Assembly (NCBI GenBank): GCA_035294145.1
Contig: DATGLL010000281.1
Location: 1 to 44,345 of the forward strand
Length of the DNA stretch: 44,345 nt
Direction of reading: 5' to 3'
From: CADDZO01 sp035294145
GTDB taxonomy: Bacteria; Chloroflexota; Dormibacteria; Dormibacterales; Dormibacteraceae
Made by a program: the position numbers and the translations under genes. Numbering within the stretch: the stretch's first letter is position 1; every line of letters begins with the position of its first letter. The notes beneath the pieces were generated by a model that ran no database searches, was not told the origin of the DNA, and saw only the letters and a list, made by a program, of their open reading frames with translations. Below are positions 32,822-40,595 of this stretch, piece after piece.

Positions 32822-35172
32822 GCGTCGAGGTCCGTCCGCACGGTGGTATCGGCGAGTCCTACAAGCGCAAGGAGGACGCACGCTTCGTGCGCGGCCGCGG
32901 CAGCTACCTGGACGACATCGTGCTGCCGGGCATGCTGCACATGGCCATCCTGCGCAGCCCGCACGCCCACGCCCGCATTCGTTCCCTCGACGTCTCCCGC
33001 GCCGCGGCCTCGCCGGGGGTGGTGGCGGTGGTGACCGGCGAGCTGCTGGCCCAGCACAAGCTGGCCTGGATGCCGACCATGTCCGGCGACACCCAGGCCG
33101 TGCTGGCCACCGACAAGGTCCGATTCCAGGGCCAGGAGGTGGCGGCGATCGTCGCCGAGAGCAAGTACCTGGCCGAGGACGCGCTGAGCGCGATCGAGGT
33201 CGACTACGAGGTGCTGCCGGCGGTGACCTCCCCGCAGCAGGCGATGCGGCCTGACGCGCCTCTGATCCGGGACGACAAGGAGGGGCAGAAGGACAACCAC
33301 ATCTACCACTGGGAGGCCGGGAGCAAGGAGGACACCGACGCCGCCTTCGCCCGGGCGGCACGGGTGGTGCGGCTGACCACCCACTATCCACGCTCCCATC
33401 CTGCCCCGCTCGAGACCTGCGGGATCGTGGCCGACGTCGACCCCGCAACCGGCAAGGCCACCCTCTACCTGACCAGCCAAGCCCCGCACGCCATCCGGAC
33501 CGTGTTCGCCCTGGTGGCCGGGCTTCCCGAGCACCAGATCCGCGTGATCGCGCCCGACATCGGCGGTGGCTTCGGGAACAAGGTTCCCGTCTACCCCGGC
33601 TACGTGGTGGCGACCGCCGCCTCCCTGCTGCTTGGACGACCGGTGAAGTGGGTGGAGGACCGGACCGAGAACCTGATCTCCACCGGCTTCGCCCGTGACT
33701 TCCACATGACCGGCGAGCTGGCCTTGGACGAGCAGGGGAAGATGCTGGGGCTGCGCGTGCACCTGGACAGCGACAACGGCGCCTTCTACGCCGACGCCCA
33801 GCCCAGCAAGTTCAGGGCTGGACTCTTCCATATCGTGACCGGTTCGTACGACATCCCCGCCGCCCACGTCAGCGCCGACGGCTGGTATACGAACAAGGCG
33901 CCGGGCGGGGTCGCCTACCGGTGCTCCTTCCGGGTCACCGAAGCCTCCTACCTGATCGAGCGCCTGGTCACCAATGCCGCCCTGGAGCTGGGCAAGGACC
34001 CGGCCGAGCTGCGGCTCCAGAACTTCATCCAGCCTGAGCAGTTCCCCTACCGCTCGGCCACGGGCTGGGTCTACGACAGCGGCAACTACCCCGCCGCCCT
34101 GCGCCTGGCCCTGGAGAAGCTCGGCTACGAGGAGCTACGCCAGGAGCAAGCAGAGCGCCGGGCCCGGGGTGAGCTGATGGGGATCGGCCTGGCCAGCTTC
34201 ACCGAGGTGGTGGGCGCTGGCCATGGCGCCGACTTCGACATCCTCGGCCTGCGTATGTTCGACTCGGCCGAGCTCCGCGTCCATCCCACCGGCAAAGCAG
34301 TGCTCAAGCTCGGCGTGAAGACCCAGGGCCAGGGTCATGAGACGACCTTTGCCCAGATCGTGGCCGAGGAGCTGGGCATCCCAGCCGCCGACGTCGAGGT
34401 CCAGCACGGCGACACCGACAACACCCCGTACGGTTTGGGCACCTACGCCTCCCGCTCCACCCCCACCGCGGGGGCCGCGACCGCCGTGGTCTGTCGCAAG
34501 CTGCGCGACAAGGCGCGCAAGCTGGCTGCCCACCTCCTGGAAGCGGCCGAGGACGACCTGGAGTGGGAACGGGGCCGGTTCTTCGTGAAGGGCTCCCCGG
34601 AGCGGGCAAAGACCATCCAGGAGATCGCGTTCGCGGCCTACACCAACCTCCCCGAAGGCATGGAGGCGGGGCTGGAAGGGGTGACCTACTACGACCCTCC
34701 CAACATGACCTTCCCCTTCGGGACCTACGCTGTGGTGGTCGACGTCGACCGGGGCACCGGCCAGGTCAAGGTGCGGCGGGTGGTGGCGGTCGACGACTGC
34801 GGCGTCCGGATCAATCCCATGATCGTGGAAGGTCAGATCCACGGTGGGCTCTGCGAGGGCTTCGGCATCGCCTTCACCGAGCAGATCACCTTCGACCAGG
34901 ACGGCAACTGCATCGGCGCCAACTTCATGGACTACCTGCTGCCCACCGCTTGGGAGACGCCTAGGTTCGAGTGCCACGCCACCATCACCCCCTCCCCCCA
35001 TCACCCGTTAGGGGCGAAAGGGGTCGGCGAGTCGGCCACCGTCGGGTCCCCTGCTGCCTACGTCAACGCCGTGATCGACGCGCTCTGGCCGTATGGCATC
35101 ACCAACCTCGACATGCCCGTGACCCCGGACAAGGTCTGGGCGGCACTACGCTCAAGGGGGGTGACGGAATAG
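32818..35172 (+). CDS. coxL: Aerobic CO dehydrogenase large subunit, form I
   Basis: This 784-aa molybdopterin-cytosine-dinucleotide subunit oxidises CO to CO2 with water. The active-site loop reads VAYRCSFRV, with Cys369. This is the AYxCSFR signature of true form I CoxL; the look-alike form II has AYRGAGR. Other cofactor contacts are IGGGFGNKVPVYPGY and KGVGESATVGSPAAY with the catalytic Glu738. Cys369 should hold the Mo-S-Cu bridge. The start is ATG 32818, overlapping the coxS stop (ATGA); the frame is open further upstream but lies within coxS. It matches the usual 800-aa length. Confidence 0.96.
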   Translation: MSVEVRPHGGIGESYKRKEDARFVRGRGSYLDDIVLPGMLHMAILRSPHAHARIRSLDVSRAAASPGVVAVVTGELLAQHKLAWMPTMSGDTQAVLATDKVRFQGQEVAAIVAESKYLAEDALSAIEVDYEVLPAVTSPQQAMRPDAPLIRDDKEGQKDNHIYHWEAGSKEDTDAAFARAARVVRLTTHYPRSHPAPLETCGIVADVDPATGKATLYLTSQAPHAIRTVFALVAGLPEHQIRVIAPDIGGGFGNKVPVYPGYVVATAASLLLGRPVKWVEDRTENLISTGFARDFHMTGELALDEQGKMLGLRVHLDSDNGAFYADAQPSKFRAGLFHIVTGSYDIPAAHVSADGWYTNKAPGGVAYRCSFRVTEASYLIERLVTNAALELGKDPAELRLQNFIQPEQFPYRSATGWVYDSGNYPAALRLALEKLGYEELRQEQAERRARGELMGIGLASFTEVVGAGHGADFDILGLRMFDSAELRVHPTGKAVLKLGVKTQGQGHETTFAQIVAEELGIPAADVEVQHGDTDNTPYGLGTYASRSTPTAGAATAVVCRKLRDKARKLAAHLLEAAEDDLEWERGRFFVKGSPERAKTIQEIAFAAYTNLPEGMEAGLEGVTYYDPPNMTFPFGTYAVVVDVDRGTGQVKVRRVVAVDDCGVRINPMIVEGQIHGGLCEGFGIAFTEQITFDQDGNCIGANFMDYLLPTAWETPRFECHATITPSPHHPLGAKGVGESATVGSPAAYVNAVIDALWPYGITNLDMPVTPDKVWAALRSRGVTE

Positions 35173-35205
35173 TCGCCCTGCCCGCTCGGGGGGCGTGCAA
35201 GCCTG

Positions 35206-36219
35206 ATGGACGATGACCTGATCGAGCTGCTGGCACGGTACGCGAGGGCGGGAACGCCGTGCGTCCTCGCCACCGTGGTCCGCACCCAGCAACCGGCCTC
35301 AGCCCGGCCCGGCGACAAGGCGATCATCACCGCCGACGGGAAGCTGCGGGGCTGGATCGGTGGCAGCTGCGCCGAGCCGCTGGTGCGCCGTGAGTCGTTG
35401 CGGGCCCTAGCTGAGGGCGAGCCCCGGCTCGTCCACATCGTCCCGGCCCCGGAGGTCGGCCAGGTGCGGCGACGAGGAGAGCTGACCGTCGCCACCACCT
35501 GCCCCAGCGGCGGGGCGCTGGACATCTTCGTGGAGCCGCAGCTCCCCCGGCCGCTGTTGGTGGTGTTCGGTGACTCCCCGGCGGCGCGGACGCTCGTACG
35601 CCTGGGCGGGTTGATCGGGTTCCGCACCTGCGCCGTGCACCCTGGAGGCAGGATCGACGACTTCCCCGGCGCCGACCTGGTGCTGCCCAGCCTCGACCTC
35701 ACACCGCTCCCCCTGGGACCGGACACCTGGGCCGTGGTCGCGACCATGGGGCACTACGACGAGGACGCGCTCGAAGCGGTGCTGACCCACCCTCAGATCT
35801 CGGTCGCCCTGGTGGCCAGCGCCCGCCGGGCCGAGGCGGTGCGCGCGGTGCTGCGTCAACGAGGGCTGGAGGAGGCATCGCTGGCCAGGATCCGGGCTCC
35901 GGCTGGCGGGCAGCGAGGTGGGAGCCAGGAGGAGATCGCGCTCCTGGCCTTGGCCGAGATTGCACGCCTCAGACAGCGCCGCCAACGAGGGCGGGCTGCG
36001 CCGGGGGCTGAGAGCTCCCCGAGCCAGGCGACGAAGGTCGTCGAGGAGGGCGACTTCGCCGCTGACCCAGTCTGTGGCATGGCGGTGGACCTGCGCCAGC
36101 CGCACGAGCGTTCACGGGCAGGTGGACACGAGCACCACTTCTGCTCCATCGACTGCCGGCAGCGCTTCGAAGCCGAGCCCGGGCGCTATCTCCAAGCCGC
36201 GGAGGCGGAGCGGCGATGA
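35206..36219 (+). CDS. coxF: XdhC/CoxF-family maturation protein with C-terminal YHS domain
   Basis: This 337-aa protein of the XdhC/CoxF family helps insert or sulfurate the molybdenum cofactor. The N-terminal XdhC_CoxI part has IGGSCAEPLVRRESLRAL with conserved Cys55. The Rossmann-like XdhC_C part (VFGDSPAARTLVRLGG, then MGHYDEDALEAVL) follows. After a linker at about 255-285 comes a YHS domain (286-330): DPVCGMAVD and HHFCSIDCRQRFE, a small metal-binding module often linked to copper. A YHS fused to CoxF is unusual and fits a role in copper handling for the Mo-Cu site; that role is inference. It follows coxL by 33 nt and overlaps mocA (ATGA). Confidence 0.88.
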   Translation: MDDDLIELLARYARAGTPCVLATVVRTQQPASARPGDKAIITADGKLRGWIGGSCAEPLVRRESLRALAEGEPRLVHIVPAPEVGQVRRRGELTVATTCPSGGALDIFVEPQLPRPLLVVFGDSPAARTLVRLGGLIGFRTCAVHPGGRIDDFPGADLVLPSLDLTPLPLGPDTWAVVATMGHYDEDALEAVLTHPQISVALVASARRAEAVRAVLRQRGLEEASLARIRAPAGGQRGGSQEEIALLALAEIARLRQRRQRGRAAPGAESSPSQATKVVEEGDFAADPVCGMAVDLRQPHERSRAGGHEHHFCSIDCRQRFEAEPGRYLQAAEAERR

Positions 36220-36821
36220 GGTCGGCCGGGATCGTGCTCGCGGCCGGATCCTCGACCCGAATGGGGAGGCCGAAGCAGCTGCTGCCGGTCAACGGCCGGC
36301 CGCTGCTCCAGCTGGTGGTGGAGCAAGCCTGCGCCGCACGCCTGGACGAGGTCCTGGTGGTCCTGGGCGCACAGGCGGAGGAGGTTCGGGCCCGGGTTGA
36401 CATGGGCCGGGCCAGGGTGGTGGTGAACCCAGACCACGAATCGGGGATGGCCTCCTCCCTCCGATGCGGGGTGGCAGCCTTGGGCAAGGAGGTCGCACGG
36501 CTCGTCGTGATCCTGGGCGATCAGCCCACGGTGACGAGCCGTCAGATCGACCAGCTGCTCGACCTTCACCGGAGCTCCGGCCTCCCGGCGGCAGCGCTCA
36601 GCTTCGACGGCTTGCTCCATCCGCCGGTCGTGCTCGGGCGCGACCTGTGGCCGGCCCTCTCCTCTCTGGAGGGGGACGTGGGCTGCCGGGCGATCATCCG
36701 GGCCAGGCCCGACCAGGTGGCAGCGCTGCCCGTCCCCGACGCCCATCGTCACCCGGTGGACATCGACACGCCCCAGGACTACGAGCGTCTGATCGGAGCG
36801 TCGCCGGAACCACCAGCGTAA
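36216..36821 (+). CDS. mocA: MobA-like molybdenum cofactor cytidylyltransferase
   Basis: This 201-aa nucleotidyltransferase probably makes molybdopterin cytosine dinucleotide from Mo-molybdopterin and CTP, the cofactor form used by CO dehydrogenase. The nucleotide-binding start is GIVLAAGSSTRMGRPKQLLP. The metal-binding region is VILGDQPTVTSRQIDQLL, and the C-terminal DIDTPQDYERL is typical of MocA. It is last in the operon, sharing ATGA with coxF. No coxD, coxE or coxG follows, although coxD (MoxR-type ATPase) is normally needed for maturation. Confidence 0.9.
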   Translation: MRSAGIVLAAGSSTRMGRPKQLLPVNGRPLLQLVVEQACAARLDEVLVVLGAQAEEVRARVDMGRARVVVNPDHESGMASSLRCGVAALGKEVARLVVILGDQPTVTSRQIDQLLDLHRSSGLPAAALSFDGLLHPPVVLGRDLWPALSSLEGDVGCRAIIRARPDQVAALPVPDAHRHPVDIDTPQDYERLIGASPEPPA

Positions 36822-37393
36822 GGGATGGGCCAGCCGGCGCCCGTCGCCACGACGCGGCGAGGTGGCCACGGCCGGTGCGAGAGCCCGGCTCCCCCTCAGG
36901 TTCTTACAGCTGGATGACAGTCAGGTCGAGGCTGCGTACTACCGTGACAGGAACAGGTGTCGTCTTCCAGCGAGCAAGCACGAGCCCTGGCCCTCCCCCC
37001 GGCGAGCCGTCACCGGGCCAGCCCGTCCGGGCCGGTCGGAGCCGCCGGTCTCCTGGCCCCCCCGCGAGTTGCCTCGCCCCGTCATCTGCCCACGCCCTGG
37101 CCCCACCATCCTCTCCCCCTGCCTCCCCGTCTCTGCTGGAGGGACTCGCCGGGCAGGACGCTTGGGACGCAGCTCCTCGTCCAACCTCGGGACGGCTTGC
37201 GCCTCAGCCGCATCGGTGAGGCAACCCAGGCCCGTCGGCGGCATCGTCTGACCGCAGGCCGGCGGCGGTCGACCTCCATCCCGGCGACCTTCGCGCAAGC
37301 CCCCGGCCCCTCCCCCTCCAGCGTCCCGAGCCCGTGCCGAGGGCACGGACGCCGAGAAGCAGCCTGGCCGCGGCCCCCGGTATGGTCGTGGGC
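36822..37393. other. Intergenic region, no gene recognised
   Basis: About 570 bp after the cox operon. Frames on both strands are Pro/Arg/Ser-rich without domains. A clear terminator was not found. Confidence 0.45.
37381..37386 (+). promoter_or_regulatory. -10 hexamer TATGGT, leaderless leader ORF
   Basis: TATGGT ends exactly 7 nt before the GTG at 37394, which opens the ORF coupled to the epimerase gene. No -35 match is visible. Confidence 0.5.
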
Positions 37394-37570
37394 GTGACCA
37401 CCGTCCCTGCACCGCATCGGACCCCAAGGAGATGGCGCACGCCCCTCCTGCGACCGTCCCAGGTCCTGATCGGAGGATGCCTCACACCTGCGCTCGGGGG
37501 GCCATCGGACGGTCCCCAGACCATGCCTGCAAAGCCGTACGCGACGCCAACGGAGCTCGACCTCCCATGA
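37394..37570 (+). CDS. Leaderless 58-aa upstream ORF coupled to epimerase
   Basis: The frame from GTG 37394 to TGA 37568-37570 encodes 58 aa, beginning MTTVPAPHRTPRRWRTP and ending YATPTELDLP. The stop overlaps the epimerase ATG as ATGA. It begins 7 nt after TATGGT, implying a leaderless mRNA. It is Pro/Arg/Thr-rich with no known domain. It could be a translated leader or a small protein. Confidence 0.45.
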   Translation: MTTVPAPHRTPRRWRTPLLRPSQVLIGGCLTPALGGPSDGPQTMPAKPYATPTELDLP

Positions 37571-38547
37571 CCGAGATGGCACTCCCGGAGCGGGTGGCCG
37601 TGAGCGGGGGCGCGGGCTTCATCGGCTCGCACACGGTGGAGCTCCTGGTCGGGCAGCGCTGTCGGGTCATGGTCATCGACGACCTGAGCCACGCCTGCCC
37701 GTGGCAACCGCCGCCGGGGGTGGAGCTGGTGGTGGCCGACTGCGGGTCGGAGGAGGCGGCCCGAGCGCTGGCCAACTTCCGTCCAGAGGCGGTGCTCCAC
37801 TTGGCGGCCCGAGGCGGCGTCCAGCGGGCCCGCCGCGATCCCGCCGCCCACGTTCGGGCCGCGGTTGCGAGCACCGTCGGCTTCTTCCAGTCAGCGGTCG
37901 CAGCCGGGGCTCGTCGCATCGTGACCGCCTCCTCGGGTGGAGCGACCTATGGACGGCCCCCGCGGCTCCCGGCCAGCGAGCGGATGCGCCCTGCGCCGCT
38001 CTCGGCCTACGGGGCCTCCAAGGTGGCCGAGGAGGTCTACCTTGCCTGCACCGGCAGGGAGTACGGCATCAGCACGATGGCGCTCCGCTACGGGAACGTG
38101 TACGGCGAGCGCCAGGACGGGACTGGGGAGGCAGGCCTGGTCGCCATCACCTGCAACCGCCTCGTCACCGGCACGGCCCCGGTCATCAACGGGGACGGCC
38201 AGCAGACCCGCGATTTCATCCATGTCTCGGACGTGGCGGCGGCCAATCTGGCAGCTCTGGCCTCGCGGCGCAGCGGGGTCGTCAACGTCGGCACAGGCCA
38301 GGAGACCAGCGTGGGTCAGGTAGTGGCGGCGCTCGTCCGCCTCGCGGGGTTCCCCGGCAAGCCAAGCCACGCCTCTGCCCTGCCGGGCGAGGTACGCCGG
38401 GTCTGTCTGGACACCGCCCGGGCCCGTCGCTGGCTCGGCTGGACGCCCCGAATGTCACTGGATCGGGGACTTCGCTGCACGTTCGCGTATTTCCAGTCCG
38501 CTTTGGCCGACAGCTCGAGATTCAGGGAGTTGGATCGATGCGAGTGA
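37567..38547 (+). CDS. NAD-dependent epimerase/dehydratase (UDP-sugar epimerase-like)
   Basis: This 326-aa extended short-chain dehydrogenase acts on nucleotide sugars in the cytoplasm. The NAD-binding motif GGAGFIGSH is at residues 14-22 and the catalytic YGASK has Tyr148 and Lys152. The region YGNVYGERQDGTGEAGL, then GDGQQTRDFIHVSDVA is typical of UDP-glucose 4-epimerase relatives. The substrate is not proven. The ATG at 37567 lacks a close ribosome-binding site and is probably reached by coupling to the preceding 58-codon ORF. Its 3' end overlaps sqdB by 10 nt, so it may prepare or recycle the UDP-glucose used by the next enzyme. Confidence 0.88.
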   Translation: MTEMALPERVAVSGGAGFIGSHTVELLVGQRCRVMVIDDLSHACPWQPPPGVELVVADCGSEEAARALANFRPEAVLHLAARGGVQRARRDPAAHVRAAVASTVGFFQSAVAAGARRIVTASSGGATYGRPPRLPASERMRPAPLSAYGASKVAEEVYLACTGREYGISTMALRYGNVYGERQDGTGEAGLVAITCNRLVTGTAPVINGDGQQTRDFIHVSDVAAANLAALASRRSGVVNVGTGQETSVGQVVAALVRLAGFPGKPSHASALPGEVRRVCLDTARARRWLGWTPRMSLDRGLRCTFAYFQSALADSSRFRELDRCE

Positions 38548-39761
38548 TCGTTCTCGGCGCCGATGGCTATCTTGGATGGCCCACCAGTCTGCACTTGTCG
38601 GCTCGCGGCTACGAGGTGGTCGCGGTGGACAGCCTGGTTCGCCGACGATGGGACACCCTCTGCGGGACCAGCAGCCTGGTGCCCATCGCCACCATGGAGC
38701 GCCGGGTGGCGCGCTGGGCGGCCGAGACCGGGCGCAACATCCAGTGGGTGCGGCTCGACCTGCGGAACCGGGCCGACCTCACCGAGCTGATCACCCGGCA
38801 TCGGCCCGACGCGGTCGTCCATTTCGCCGAGCAGCGCTCAGCCCCCTACTCCATGATCGGGGCCGAGCAGGCGGTCGAGACGCAGGTCAACAACGTGGTG
38901 GGGACGCTCAACCTCCTCTTCGCTCTTCGGGAGTCGGCCCCCGACTGCCACCTGGTGAAGCTGGGCACGATGGGTGAGTACGGGACCCCCAACATCGACA
39001 TCGAGGAGGGGTTCATCGAGATCGAGCACAACGGGCGCCGGGACCGGCTCCCCTACCCCAAGCAGCCCGGCTCCTTCTACCACCTCTCCAAGGTCCACGA
39101 CAGCCACAACATCATGTTCGCCTGCAAGACCTGGGGGCTGCGATCCACGGACCTGAACCAGGGCGTGGTCTACGGCTGCGCCACGCCCGAGACCCAGATC
39201 CACCCCGAGCTCCGCACGCGCTTCGACTACGACGACATCTGGGGGACGGTCCTGAACCGCTACTGCGTCCAGGCGGCCATCGGGCGACCGCTCACGGTCT
39301 ACGGCCAGGGGGGTCAGACCCGGGGCTTCATCGACATCCGCGACACCGTCCGCTGCATCGAGCTCACGATCGCGAACCCTCCCCAGCCCGGCGAATACCG
39401 GGTCTTCAACCAGTTCACCGAGCAGTTCAGCGTGGGCGAGCTGGCGGAGCGGGTGCGCGAGGCCCGGCGGGCCCACGGACTGGAGACGGAGATCGTCCAC
39501 CTACCCAACCCTCGGGCCGAGGCTGAGAGCCATTACTACAACGCCAAGCACCAAAAGCTCATCGAGCTTGGGTTGCAGCCCCACCTCCTGGCTGAGACCT
39601 TGATCGAGGACGTGATCCAGACCGTGGAGCGTCATCGCCATCGGGTCCGAGTCGAGACGATCGAGCCTCGGGTCGATTGGCGGAAGGGCGCGCTGATCAA
39701 CCTCCGCGCCCGCAGGACCAGCGACCGCTCACCGCGGGCCAGGAGCACGCTCGGCCGCTAG
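38538..39761 (+). CDS. sqdB: UDP-sulfoquinovose synthase
   Basis: SqdB/SQD1 converts UDP-glucose and sulfite to UDP-sulfoquinovose, the sugar donor of sulfolipid. This 407-aa protein has the family start VIVLGADGYLGWPTSLHLSA and VDSLVRRRWD, then FAEQRSAPYSM and KLGTMGEYGTPNIDIEEG with Thr144. SFYHLSKVHDSHNIMFACK contributes Tyr181 and Lys185, and LNQGVVYGCATPETQ follows. These line up with the catalytic Thr/Tyr/Lys of plant SQD1. AGGGAG lies 8 nt before the ATG, inside the end of the epimerase gene. No SqdX/SQD2 transferase is adjacent. The product may be a sulfolipid or, as in archaea, a sulfosugar on another glycan. Confidence 0.93.
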   Translation: MRVIVLGADGYLGWPTSLHLSARGYEVVAVDSLVRRRWDTLCGTSSLVPIATMERRVARWAAETGRNIQWVRLDLRNRADLTELITRHRPDAVVHFAEQRSAPYSMIGAEQAVETQVNNVVGTLNLLFALRESAPDCHLVKLGTMGEYGTPNIDIEEGFIEIEHNGRRDRLPYPKQPGSFYHLSKVHDSHNIMFACKTWGLRSTDLNQGVVYGCATPETQIHPELRTRFDYDDIWGTVLNRYCVQAAIGRPLTVYGQGGQTRGFIDIRDTVRCIELTIANPPQPGEYRVFNQFTEQFSVGELAERVREARRAHGLETEIVHLPNPRAEAESHYYNAKHQKLIELGLQPHLLAETLIEDVIQTVERHRHRVRVETIEPRVDWRKGALINLRARRTSDRSPRARSTLGR

Positions 39762-39821
39762 GGAGGCTCGGTGGGGAGGGGATGCCCACCCTCCCCACGA
39801 GCCCCAGCGGCGATCAGGGCC

Positions 39822-40595
39822 TCAGCTCGAGGCCGGGCCCTCGCGATAGAGCCGCCAGCGGAGCAGGAGGAGTTCCTTGATCGCCCGCAGGATCGGGATC
39901 AGTCGTCCCCCCGACCGCCGGCCTAGGCGGCGTGGATAATGAGGCACCGGCACCTGCACGAAGCGGCCGCCGAGCTTGCGCACCCGGTAATACAGCTCGA
40001 CGTTGATCAGCGCGCTCCTCGAGGTGATGGGGAAGCGGCGCAAGGTCGCCGTCCGAATGATCTTCAGCGCGCAATCCACATCCTTCACGTCAAGCTGGAA
40101 GGCGAGCCGAACCAGGAAGTTGAACACGCCGCTGGTGATCGAGCGCATCAAGGGGTCTTCCCTGGTCGTTCGCCAGCCAGCGACGAGGTCGGCCTCCCCC
40201 AGGTGAGGGATCAGCAGACGCAGGTCGTCAGGGTCCAGCTGCCCATCGGCATCGGTGAAGGCGGCGTACTCGAGGTCGGCCGCCCTCAGCCCATCCCCAA
40301 CCGCGGCGCCGTAGCCGCTCTTGCGTTCGTGGCGCACGATCTTCAGGTCCATCCCCAACTCGGCGGCCAGGGTCCTGGCGACGGCGCCGGTGCCGTCGGT
40401 TGAGCCATCGTCCACGACAATCACGTCGAAGCGCTGGGCCAGGCGGGGCAGGACCTCGCTCAGGCGGGGCAGGAGCCAGCGCAGGTTTTGACTCTCGTTG
40501 TGGGCGGGGAGCACCAGGCTGAGGCTGCTCAGCCTCTGGAACTCGGAGCCTGGCGGTGGGCAAGCTGGGCGGCGGCCGGGAGCGGATCGGCTCAT
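39822..40595 (-). CDS. GT2-family glycosyltransferase (polyprenyl-phosphate sugar transferase-like)
   Basis: This 257-aa enzyme has the GT-A fold of dolichyl-phosphate mannose synthase and its bacterial relatives, which charge a polyprenyl carrier with a sugar. Motifs are LVLPAHNESQNLRWLLP, VIVVDDGSTDGTGAVA, SGYGAAVGDGL and FTDADGQLDPDDL. There is no membrane tail. It is the last gene of a minus-strand unit with two polytopic GT-C-like proteins: its ATG overlaps the stop of the DUF2079 gene (ATGA). The logical link is that it makes the polyprenyl-P-sugar used by those membrane enzymes; that is inference from context. Its 3' end faces sqdB. Confidence 0.9.
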   Translation of the reverse strand: MSRSAPGRRPACPPPGSEFQRLSSLSLVLPAHNESQNLRWLLPRLSEVLPRLAQRFDVIVVDDGSTDGTGAVARTLAAELGMDLKIVRHERKSGYGAAVGDGLRAADLEYAAFTDADGQLDPDDLRLLIPHLGEADLVAGWRTTREDPLMRSITSGVFNFLVRLAFQLDVKDVDCALKIIRTATLRRFPITSRSALINVELYYRVRKLGGRFVQVPVPHYPRRLGRRSGGRLIPILRAIKELLLLRWRLYREGPASS

